Source of the DNA: Emticicia sp040253585
GTDB lineage: Bacteria; Bacteroidota; Bacteroidia; Cytophagales; Spirosomataceae
DNA length: 64,000 nt
Assembly (NCBI RefSeq): GCF_040253585.1
Contig: NZ_JBELAU010000003.1
Location: forward strand, 372,001-436,000
Reading direction: 5' to 3'
Part shown: piece after piece, positions 54,367 through 60,813 of the stretch
How the letters are laid out: every line of letters begins with the position of its first letter
Numbering within the stretch: position 1 is the stretch's first letter
Translations under genes and position numbers: made by a program
Notes under the pieces: model-generated
What the model saw: the letters and a program-made list of their open reading frames with translations, nothing else
What the model was told of the DNA's origin: nothing
The model's database searches: none

Positions 54367-55560
54367 GTAATTAATTATATTTGAAATGAGGCTATTCGAT
54401 TAATTTACCACTAAAAGTAAAATTTAGTTACTTGAAGTTCTAAATCACAAACTATAGTACGCAATATTTTTTGAGACTTCTTACTTTTTATTTAGTACTG
54501 ATTATTTTTATTTAATACTGTTATGATCATTTTTCTTATTTGATTTATAAAAGTGTTTTTATAGTTACAAAATAAGTATTTCAATTATTCATAACCTACA
54601 AAAATTGTACTAAAATAAGAACTATTGAAGTTTTTCTTTTATTAATCTTTTGTTTTGAAATCTTTATTTACAAAATCCCACATAATTTAAATTTAGATAA
54701 AAAAAAAGATACTACCAAATTTAAATTACCGAATATATAAAGAAAATAATTCTTCTTTATTTTGAAACCATACACAGATTTTTCTACACTTGTGTATATA
54801 TCTTAATTTCTATATATGGTATTCGTCTTTTATTTAATCTTACTCAATAATTTTATTTAGACATAGCAATGTATAATAGTTAAACGTACCATCCCTCCTA
54901 TTTCATAACGTTTAGCCAATAGTGCTACGATCTACTTTAGGTTGTTTTCCTCCTTACTCATCTTTATCATGCATTCTCATCATCATTGCTGCTATAAGAA
55001 ACCACTGACTAAGCAAAACTATCGCATTTTTTTAATGATCATGATTTCATAATATTACTGCTCAATATTCCAAGTTTCGCCCAATTCCTTATTCAATATT
55101 TAACCTCGTAGATTTATGTTGACGTAATTGTATATACTTCTTCGATTTTCCAAGAATTATCTTTCGAGATTCTTTCATCATCATTAAGGAGATGAATTTT
55201 ACCCTTATCGTTTTCCATATTTTGTGGTAATTTGCTCATCACAACTCTCTCCCACACCAAACTTTAGATAATTGTACTTATTAAAACTAATTCTTTAAGC
55301 ATCTGTATTGATTCATCGTTTTGATTCTTCAACAATCAATGGCAGAGTGCTGCAAGGGGCAATCCTGTTCCAAATCAAGCTACCGAAGTCATTATATAAC
55401 ATTATTCACAGCCCAAAAGTGAACTCTACTTTTAATTTAACAGCCCTATTAAGGAGGTGGAAATTAAGTACAAAGAAGTATTTAGTTAATAATATTTACC
55501 AAAGAATTACACGAGGTACAGCACAGAAGCATACATAGAAAAAAATAAAAACTCTGTGGA
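54367..55560. other. 1.2-kb gene-poor interval
   Basis: The left half is extremely AT-rich. The rest has a more even composition but only short frames. One of them, on the minus strand at 55114-55239, encodes 41 residues beginning MSKLPQNMENDKGK; it may be a remnant. A 76-codon rightward frame at 55308-55538 has no recognisable features. The interval borders decayed genes on its right, so it is probably erosion of former genes. Confidence 0.45.
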
Positions 55561-55627
55561 TCATTAAACTTTGAGCAACTCTGCTGCGACAGTCGCTATG
55601 GCAAAAAAAATTGTCAATTAAATTTTT

Positions 55628-56165
55628 AACATTATTGGTTATCAATCCAATCCTTCCATAATCTCAATCACAAATGCGACTGCAATTGGTGCAAATGCTA
55701 TTGTAAATTTAAGAATAAAATTAGCATTGGTGATGTCTCAGTGATTGAAGGGCAAGTCCTTTGGAGCAATCCATCAGATATTAGACTTAAAGAAAATGTT
55801 ATATATACAAATCGTTTGGTTTTGTAGTTTATCACAAATCTTCAAACTACTTCTATAATTATATTTCAGATAAAAATAAAATTAGATATGATGGATTAAT
55901 TGCACAGGACGTTGAAAAAGTTTCTAATGCAATAGGCGGCGTTCCGTTCAGTGGACTAAAAAGTCAGATGATGGAATTTACTCCTTATCATATTCAGACT
56001 TTGTTATTTCCTTGATCAATGCAGTTAAAATATAAAATAGACAAATTTAAGACTGAAAATATCTCTTTAATTGCTACTATTCAAAAACAAAATGAAATTT
56101 TGGAATCAATACGGAAGAAAATAACTGAACTATCGGCTAAAAATGTAAATATTATTAATATGGAA
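55628..56165 (+). pseudogene. decayed peptidase-S74 (tail-fibre intramolecular chaperone) gene
   Basis: Translating successive frames recovers the end of a surface or tail-fibre protein. A YadA-like head segment NATAIGANAIVN is followed by KISIGDVSVIEGQVLWSNP, the S74 opening SDIRLKENV, then RYDGLIAQDVEKVSNAIGG and a coiled-coil end (INAV, then LKYKIDKFKTENISL and IQKQNEILESIRKKITEL). Three frameshifts or stops interrupt it (near 55705, 55826 and 56013). S74 domains assemble trimers and then cut themselves off. The upstream part of the gene appears lost or eroded (SNSAATVAMA near 55580 may be part of it). Confidence 0.78.
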
Positions 56166-56205
56166 CCAAGTAAAAATATTTTTATCGGATACATAATACC
56201 AAAGA

Positions 56206-56645
56206 AGATACACCGCTACTCGCATCGGATCGACGAGGTGGCCGCTATTTAATCATCAAAAAATTACAAGATTGGTCAGTTTCACTAGTTCATAGGACAG
56301 AAATCTTGTTTCGTTTATATCTCGATTTACAACAAGCGTATCAACTTAGTATACAGTTTTTTTACCCATTCAAAAGAAAGAATTGTTGCCTTTAAAAATT
56401 TGACTCTTTGGTACAATGATATCGATGTCGGAAAGGTATCTTTCAAATCATTCATCACCAAAACTATTTAAAATAATTATGAAAAATCTTGAATTTCTTT
56501 GATAATAGAAGCACAAATGCGTCAGTTGAATCTTTCAATCGCAGCGGCGAACCATGCAAAGATAAAAGTTTTCAGAAATCAGTTTATAGGTGTAAGAAAT
56601 GTTAACATTTCATGTTTATGCGTTCAAAAACTTATGCATAATTCC
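56206..56645 (+). pseudogene. decayed ISL3/ISAon1-like transposase
   Basis: Segments in shifting frames match the C-terminal half of ISL3-type DDE transposases of the ISAon1 group: GRYLIIKKLQDWSVSLVHRT then EILFRLYLDLQQAYQL, LTLWYNDIDVGKVSFKSF, the strongly conserved FDNRSTNASVESFN, and KIKVFRNQFIGVRNV. Several frameshifts and stops break the frame, and the N-terminal half is missing. The remnant directly follows the S74 pseudogene and may have helped inactivate it. No terminal inverted repeats could be identified. Confidence 0.75.
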
Positions 56646-56709
56646 CCAACTTTTCTGATTGATCCTACACTTGTATGTACACTTTTTCAAAATCAAAATT
56701 TTGGCAATA

Positions 56710-56744
56710 AAAAAGCCTTATAATCTATTGACTATAAGGCTTTT
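56710..56744. terminator. hairpin at the edge of the mobile region
   Basis: A 12-bp stem (56711-56722 with 56733-56744) has a 10-base loop and four T at the right end, with an A run on its left. On the minus strand it would end the transcript of the repressor gene at 56846. Confidence 0.6.
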
Positions 56745-56845
56745 AACTCTGCTCCCGAAGCTGGGAACGTTCAAAAATGTTTAATCTACTGACAGTCAAT
56801 CTTGTACAACATGAAACGCACTTGCATTTCTTACGGTGGGTTGGT

Positions 56846-57217
56846 TTATGGGTTATTTGCTCCAAAAAAAACAGTCCCATAAGTTGGCATCAAACCACCG
56901 TTGTTAAAATTTATAGCAAGTTTTTCCTTGATAAATCCTTTCAAAAATTCATTCTCTTTCTTTAAATATTCAATCAACATACTATCGACTGAATTATTTA
57001 ATTCTGTTAGATTTATTGCACTTCCTTGACTAAAAGATTTACTTAACTCTAAACCTAAATACTCATTTATTTTATTGAGTGTTTTGGTGCTACCTGAATT
57101 GTTTCTATACATTGAATACAAAGCTTGCTCTGTTATTTCAATATCTTCGCACATTTTTTTTGCTGAAATACTTCTTTCTTTCAGTCTTTTTGAGATGATT
57201 TCTTTTAGTGTTTCCAT
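56846..57217 (-). CDS. XRE-like helix-turn-helix repressor
   Basis: The 123-residue protein begins METLKEIISKRLKERSISAK, then KMCEDIEITEQALYSMYRNN with a helix-turn-helix at about residues 20-45, and a coiled-coil-like middle (VDSMLIEYLKKENEFLKGFI). This is the plan of small phage and plasmid repressors. The C terminus (MPTYGTVFFGANNP) is not recognised. It is transcribed leftward, opposite to the replication operon. The palindrome at 57254, 37 bp ahead of its start, is a candidate operator for autoregulation. Confidence 0.75.
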   Translation of the reverse strand: METLKEIISKRLKERSISAKKMCEDIEITEQALYSMYRNNSGSTKTLNKINEYLGLELSKSFSQGSAINLTELNNSVDSMLIEYLKKENEFLKGFIKEKLAINFNNGGLMPTYGTVFFGANNP

Positions 57218-57253
57218 ATAAAAATAAAATAATTATTTAAGTTTACTTGCACA

Positions 57254-57273
57254 ACTAAAACTTTTCTTTTAGT
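57254..57273. promoter_or_regulatory. candidate operator palindrome
   Basis: ACTAAAA and its complement TTTTAGT flank a 6-base centre (57254-57260 and 57267-57273) upstream of the repressor. The same ACTAAAA half-site recurs in both direct repeats at 57348 and 57662. Confidence 0.4.
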
Positions 57274-57347
57274 ATTGCATCGTCTTAACGTTTTTGTGTA
57301 CCGAAATAACGCAAAAAGTTTAGGAATTGATTCAAAAAAGTAAAATA

Positions 57348-57375
57348 TTTTTTTCAACACTAAAAATATTTAAGG
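57348..57375 (+). repeat. direct repeat, copy 1
   Basis: TTTTTTTCAACACTAAAAA is followed by TATTTAAGG. The first 19 bases are identical to the copy at 57662. It lies between the repressor and the small membrane-protein gene and contains the ACTAAAA half-site. Confidence 0.65.
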
Positions 57376-57384
57376 TTTTGAATC

Positions 57385-57414
57385 AAAAAAAAAGCCCCGC
57401 TGTGAAGCGAAGGC
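57385..57414 (-). terminator. leftward terminator
   Basis: On the minus strand a GC-rich stem (CCTTCGCT with AGCGGGGC, including G-U pairs) ends in nine or more T. It follows the 53-residue membrane-protein gene by about 20 bp. Confidence 0.55.
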
Positions 57415-57432
57415 CTACCTTCTTAAGCTGAC

Positions 57433-57594
57433 TTATGCAGTGAGGTTTAAAAAGGATTTTGAACTAATAAACTTGTACGCTGCAACCGCAAACGCCAAAC
57501 AGATTACAACTGTAAGGGCAAATGCAGGAACGCCAGCAAGTCTGATAGTACCGCCAAATGCTGACAGTTCTATCAAGTTGTTTTCATTCTTCAT
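57433..57594 (-). CDS. 53-residue single-span membrane protein
   Basis: The short frame MKNENNLIELSAFGGTIRLA continues with GVPAFALTVVICLAFAVAAY and ends KFISSKSFLNLTA. It has an acidic N terminus, one hydrophobic span rich in Ala and Val, and a basic C-terminal end. That charge pattern is shared by the major coat proteins of filamentous phages, but also by toxins and small membrane regulators. It has its own leftward terminator and lies upstream of a hairpin shared with the divergent operon. I do not recognise a family; the coat-protein idea is inference from shape and context. Confidence 0.5.
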   Translation of the reverse strand: MKNENNLIELSAFGGTIRLAGVPAFALTVVICLAFAVAAYKFISSKSFLNLTA

Positions 57595-57604
57595 GCGAAG
57601 AACA

Positions 57605-57645
57605 CAAAGGGGCTAAGGGGGAGTTAGATTCCCCCATCTCCTTTG
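57605..57645. other. nested GC-rich hairpin between divergent genes
   Basis: An outer CAAAGG/CCTTTG stem (57605-57610 with 57640-57645) encloses an inner GGGGGA/TCCCCC stem (57617-57622 with 57630-57635) with a 7-base loop. It is the most GC-rich point of an AT-rich interval and lies just upstream of the rightward operon. It could be a nicking-origin hairpin for the HUH initiator or a transcriptional structure. Confidence 0.45.
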
Positions 57646-57661
57646 AATTGTAAATGTATTC

Positions 57662-57688
57662 TTTTTTTCAACACTAAAAAATCTAAGG
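57662..57688 (+). repeat. direct repeat, copy 2
   Basis: Nineteen bases are identical to the copy at 57348, followed by ATCTAAGG, whose AAGG forms a ribosome-binding-like segment 2 bp before the start at 57691. It marks the leader of the rightward operon. Confidence 0.65.
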
Positions 57689-57690
57689 AA

Positions 57691-58110
57691 ATGACACAAG
57701 TAAATGAAGTTCCTGAAACTGCTGTAAAACCACATTCTATTATAGCTTCAACAAAGTCTCAACACGTTAAAAGTCGTGAATTATTCAGTAGGATTAATTA
57801 TCCTTTCTTAACCCTCAGATTGCCTTCAAAACAGATTCATACTGATGCTGAAATTATCTCGAAAATACTTGTGCCTTTCCTCAAAAACTTCAATACTGAA
57901 ACTGTAACTATTCAATACTTATTTCGTGAAGATGTTGACGCGGACGGTAATATCTATTTCTCTTTAATGTATGATGCTGTGCTAAATAAAACCGAATTAT
58001 TTGAAAAATGGGCTGAATGCACCGAAAATTTAGGCTACATGACCCGTGCTGAAAAACTTAAAACCCGTGCCGAAAAACGCAATGAAGCTATTGCCGAACA
58101 TCAAAGTTAG
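57691..58110 (+). CDS. truncated HUH-initiator paralogue lacking catalytic residues
   Basis: The 139-residue protein aligns with the N-terminal half of the initiator at 60814: VKPHSIIASTKSQHVKS against IKPHSITVSTKFQAVKR, YPFLTLRLPSKQIHTD (motif I) against YPTFVTLTLPSKQVHKD, and DGNIYFSLMYD against GGNIHFHLIID. The two metal-binding His of HUH are Tyr89 and Ser91, and there is no tyrosine domain, so it should not nick DNA. The ending LGYMTRAEKLKTRAEKRN is also shared (LGYVTRYKNRMQ). It may bind the origin and limit replication, or bind single strands. I start at the ATG at 57691, which has AAGGAA just before it. Confidence 0.75.
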   Translation: MTQVNEVPETAVKPHSIIASTKSQHVKSRELFSRINYPFLTLRLPSKQIHTDAEIISKILVPFLKNFNTETVTIQYLFREDVDADGNIYFSLMYDAVLNKTELFEKWAECTENLGYMTRAEKLKTRAEKRNEAIAEHQS

Positions 58111-58265
58111 ATACCAACAAACCGATAGATAGATACAGCGTTCGTGTGAAATAGTGAGGTGTTTCGTCCAGTACAGTAGAGAGAATGGACAAATTTATTT
58201 GAGTTGGTCAGCTTAAATATCTGAGAATGTGGCTCTACCCTATTTGAACGCAAATGATGACGACC

Positions 58266-58292
58266 GCCCCAAACAAATGGTTTGGGGCTTTT
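58266..58292 (+). terminator. rho-independent terminator
   Basis: A perfect 9-bp stem (58266-58274 with 58280-58288) rich in G and C has a 5-base loop and four T. It lies 155 bp after the truncated paralogue, so that gene is probably transcribed separately from the next ones. Confidence 0.8.
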
Positions 58293-58334
58293 CTTCCCAA
58301 ATATTCTTTTTGAAACTATTTAACTAACAATCAA

Positions 58335-58547
58335 ATGACAGTCGAACAAATTGGCTCACTTACCGATAAAATCGGTGATTTTTTGCAAACGCAAGGTATT
58401 AATGAATTTCATCTTCTTATTCCTGTTGACTTACCGAACTCACCAAGTGTAGCCAGTATTACACGGCTACATAAACCAAAAGAAAGTGTTTTTTCTTCGG
58501 TTTCATCAAGTATCAGCGAAATAGTAACTGCCATGCTTGAATCATAA
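58335..58547 (+). CDS. small hypothetical protein
   Basis: This is a 70-residue protein with no family that I recognise. It has a mixed helix and strand N-terminal part (TVEQIGSLTDKIGDFLQTQG, FHLLIPVDLPNSPS) and a Ser-rich C-terminal helix (VSSSISEIVTAMLES). It is the first gene after the terminator at 58266 and begins the run of small genes leading to the initiator. Confidence 0.55.
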   Translation: MTVEQIGSLTDKIGDFLQTQGINEFHLLIPVDLPNSPSVASITRLHKPKESVFSSVSSSISEIVTAMLES

Positions 58548-58569
58548 ATTCAACCTAAATAACTCTCTA

Positions 58570-58812
58570 ATGACTGCTTTAATAATCTTCTTTGTGTTGG
58601 GCATCCCTGCCTGTGTGATGTTCTTTTGGCACATAATTTTTGGGGTTCGTCCCTTCTTACACGAACTAAAAAGTTTTGATATGACATTCACATTTGATGT
58701 TTTTGGATTTGGTAAAATATCGAAAGAAACACCAACAGGTTTGCATATTACTCTTATCGCTCCATTCATGTTTTTTGATTTTGAATTTACTGTTTTCGAT
58801 ACTATCAAATGA
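58570..58812 (+). CDS. small membrane protein
   Basis: This 80-residue product has one N-terminal membrane span (ALIIFFVLGIPACVMFFWHI) and an aromatic, beta-like remainder (FDMTFTFDVFGFGK, ITLIAPFMFFDFEF). The ATG at 58570 is preferred to an in-frame TTG that overlaps the previous gene. No family is recognised. Several small membrane proteins in this operon are what one would expect from a filamentous-phage-like element, but the evidence is weak. Confidence 0.5.
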   Translation: MTALIIFFVLGIPACVMFFWHIIFGVRPFLHELKSFDMTFTFDVFGFGKISKETPTGLHITLIAPFMFFDFEFTVFDTIK

Positions 58813-58839
58813 TTTTACCTATTATAACTCTCTCTACTT

Positions 58840-59175
58840 ATGACACATCAAACCACATCAAACCCCGTCTTAGAACCGAACGTAATTGGTCAAGCGTATT
58901 TTAATTCTGACGAAGTTACTAAGGCTCATTTTATCGAAGTTGCCGAACGTATCGCTCTTAAAAACGGCTCTAAACTTGTTAAGTTTCGTCGAATCTTTCA
59001 AGAAACGCACGCTTATTTGCCAATAGCAAATGTGTACACTTACTTTCTTCATGCTGCCCATCAAGTGTACGGAATCAATTTTGATTTTCGGGTGTCGGCT
59101 CGTTCGGCAAACGCCAAAACCATCGTTCAGGAATACGAAGGCAAAAGAATTGAGTTAAGCATTGAATCAATATGA
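58840..59175 (+). CDS. hypothetical protein
   Basis: This 111-residue basic protein is of unknown family. Its centre is helical and rich in Lys and Arg (EVTKAHFIEVAERIALKNGS, KLVKFRRIFQETHAY), and its end is strand-like (NFDFRVSARSANAK, TIVQEYEGKRIELSI). The charge would suit a single-strand DNA-binding or accessory replication role, but no motif supports this. It overlaps the next gene by 4 bp (ATGA), so translation is probably coupled. Confidence 0.55.
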   Translation: MTHQTTSNPVLEPNVIGQAYFNSDEVTKAHFIEVAERIALKNGSKLVKFRRIFQETHAYLPIANVYTYFLHAAHQVYGINFDFRVSARSANAKTIVQEYEGKRIELSIESI

Positions 59176-59309
59176 AAGCTTTATTCTGCCTTCTTATCAT
59201 TATCGTATTTTTCCCGATAATGCTTGCAAGCGTGTTTCGTCACCTTTTTGTAAAAGGTTTCTTTCTCCGTGAACTCCGATATTTTTTGCATGGCTCTGAT
59301 AATGCCTGA
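59172..59309 (+). CDS. 45-residue membrane peptide
   Basis: The frame MKALFCLLIIIVFFPIMLAS then VFRHLFVKGFFLRELRYF gives one hydrophobic span and a basic C-terminal tail. It starts in an ATGA overlap with the preceding gene and stops 2 bp before the next start, so the spacing supports a real gene. The function is unknown. Confidence 0.5.
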   Translation: MKALFCLLIIIVFFPIMLASVFRHLFVKGFFLRELRYFLHGSDNA

Positions 59310-59311
59310 TA

Positions 59312-59692
59312 ATGGAAACCCCAATTTCGGTAAGTTACTGTTATTTTCTTCCAGTGCTTACCCCCTACCAATTTTGCCGTAAAATAATGCTACATCAAAA
59401 AGAAATAGATATTGCCAAAAACAATATCAAGGAAATGGTATCTGATACCGTCGTGAAGCATTGGACAAAACGCCCTCAATTGATTGCTTTTGCTCATACT
59501 ATTCATAATGCACATAAGCATTTGAGACTGACCGAACGAAATACTCAATCGGTCGTAGATGCTTTGGCTGGTGCTGTGCAAAAAGGCATAATTACCGATG
59601 CTGCTAAGAAACACCTGCTCGAAACTATTCAACAGGCAATGATGGACAATAATATTATTGTTGAAAACGAATTTATAAAAAAACAAAAATGA
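59312..59692 (+). CDS. hypothetical helical protein
   Basis: This is a 126-residue protein if the ATG at 59312 is used, or 101 residues from the ATG at 59387 (MLHQKEIDIAKNN), which removes a less protein-like leader. The rest is helical and charged (IKEMVSDTVVKHWTKRPQLI, SVVDALAGAVQKGIITDAA, KKHLLETIQQAMMDNNIIV). I recognise no family. Its stop overlaps the next start by 4 bp, as is usual in this operon. Confidence 0.5.
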   Translation: METPISVSYCYFLPVLTPYQFCRKIMLHQKEIDIAKNNIKEMVSDTVVKHWTKRPQLIAFAHTIHNAHKHLRLTERNTQSVVDALAGAVQKGIITDAAKKHLLETIQQAMMDNNIIVENEFIKKQK

Positions 59693-60108
59693 AATCAGAA
59701 ATAAAAAACCGTTGGGTAAAAGCCCTAAAAACAAATCAATTCATGGAAGCCCCAAAAGGTATTGTATTGCATGACTATCACGATACTCCAACCGAAGGCG
59801 GTGTAATCGTCAGAACAGAACGCTTTGCCCCTATTGGTGTATTGGTGGAGTTATTCAGACAAGATAATAACATTGAATCAACACCCGAATTTTGGTCTGA
59901 AAGCTGGTCTGAAAATGGGCAATTACCAAATATTGAGGAATGGGCTGGTTTTAGTTGGTCGAATGACAAATATAAAAGAGTATTTGCCTCAATCATGCAA
60001 GCCGATACCAATCATCATCAGGTGCAAGCAATTTGGATTCGTAAGTATATGCCCGTTACACCAATTGCTAAACGCTTAAAAAAAACTACTCTTAAAGTCG
60101 TAATGTGA
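59689..60108 (+). CDS. phage-type small protein, WAG-family copy 1
   Basis: The 139-residue protein follows the plan of a family common in phages and mobile elements: an N-terminal K.RWV.AL helix (EIKNRWVKALKTNQF), a central helix (APIGVLVELFRQDN), then LPNIEEWAGFSW with the Trp-Ala-Gly triplet, and a strand-helix end. Its paralogue at 60413 has EIKQQWIADLKSGKY, YDALGLLIKQYNE and VVSLWAGITAP in the same order. The function of the family is unknown. Translation is coupled to its neighbours by 4-bp and 1-bp overlaps. Confidence 0.55.
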   Translation: MKSEIKNRWVKALKTNQFMEAPKGIVLHDYHDTPTEGGVIVRTERFAPIGVLVELFRQDNNIESTPEFWSESWSENGQLPNIEEWAGFSWSNDKYKRVFASIMQADTNHHQVQAIWIRKYMPVTPIAKRLKKTTLKVVM

Positions 60109-60416
60109 TGTATATAAAAGTCTTAAATGTAGAATCGGAAAAAGTAATGATTGCTAAAGTTGAAACTTTTCTTAGCATTCATAAATCTGATGTAGGTATT
60201 GTTTTGCTTCCCGATGGCAATTATGCGGCTGTTTTGCTTAAATATGGCCTTATCATTAAAGATACCGTTGCTGACAGTTCTCATAAAGCTTTTTGCTCAT
60301 TTGAATTTAAACGCCCAAGCATCAGACAATGGTCTATTATCGGTGCTGAAACTGGGGCAGCTGGCTTCTGTGAAAAACTAAAAATTGATTATCCTCTAAA
60401 CCCTGAATACCGATGA
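60108..60416 (+). CDS. hypothetical protein
   Basis: This is a 102-residue protein of mixed strand and helix with no family that I recognise (KVLNVESEKVMIAKVE, SIHKSDVGIVLLPDGNYAAV, FEFKRPSIRQWSII). The ATG at 60108 is taken; a GTG one codon earlier is in frame. It overlaps the preceding stop by one base and the next start by four, so it sits between the two WAG-family paralogues in one coupled cluster. Confidence 0.5.
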   Translation: MYIKVLNVESEKVMIAKVETFLSIHKSDVGIVLLPDGNYAAVLLKYGLIIKDTVADSSHKAFCSFEFKRPSIRQWSIIGAETGAAGFCEKLKIDYPLNPEYR

Positions 60417-60724
60417 ACGCTGAAATAAAACAACAATGGATTGCAGACCTTAAAAGCGGTAAGTATCAACAATGTATTGAAGCCTTTAAAATTGATTCTG
60501 CTTATGATGCTTTGGGTTTACTCATTAAACAATATAATGAAGCACACCCCGAACAGGCTTTTGATATTGAAAGTACGGAATCGTTTCCGTCGGTGGTTTC
60601 GCTGTGGGCTGGTATTACTGCACCAACCTTTGAAAACCCCGTTTCTATTCTTGATGTAATGGAAATGAATGACGGAGGTACGCCATTTTCGGAAATTGCT
60701 GACTTTGTAGCGGCTAATTTGTAG
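60413..60724 (+). CDS. phage-type small protein, WAG-family copy 2
   Basis: The 103-residue protein shares its order of elements with the gene at 59689. It also keeps the more typical ending of the phage family: SLWAGITAPTFENP, then SILDVMEMNDGGTPFSEIAD, where a small acidic turn (MND.G) precedes an FxxIAD helix. The role is unknown. The next gene, the initiator, begins 90 bp downstream after a spacer with a minor hairpin (AGCC/GGCT near 60740). Confidence 0.65.
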   Translation: MNAEIKQQWIADLKSGKYQQCIEAFKIDSAYDALGLLIKQYNEAHPEQAFDIESTESFPSVVSLWAGITAPTFENPVSILDVMEMNDGGTPFSEIADFVAANL

Positions 60725-60813
60725 CAAAAACAGGCGTCAGCCTTTGGCTTGTCTTACGCTCGGTTTTACCTTTTTTTCGGGTTTAAATTAATTCTTCCAA
60801 TCAATCGAATACT

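Noticed and set aside
55308..55538. 76-codon rightward frame in the gene-poor interval
   Set aside because: No homology, no start context and surrounded by decayed genes; left as part of the interval description.
56745..56810. Minus-strand sequence resembling the 3' end of a tRNA (TTCCCAGCTTCGGGAGCAGA after a TTTGAAC-like loop), which could be an attachment site
   Set aside because: The rest does not fold: the expected anticodon arm around CTGTCAG has unpaired stem halves and there is no acceptor partner. It may be a tRNA-derived attachment remnant, but I cannot support it.
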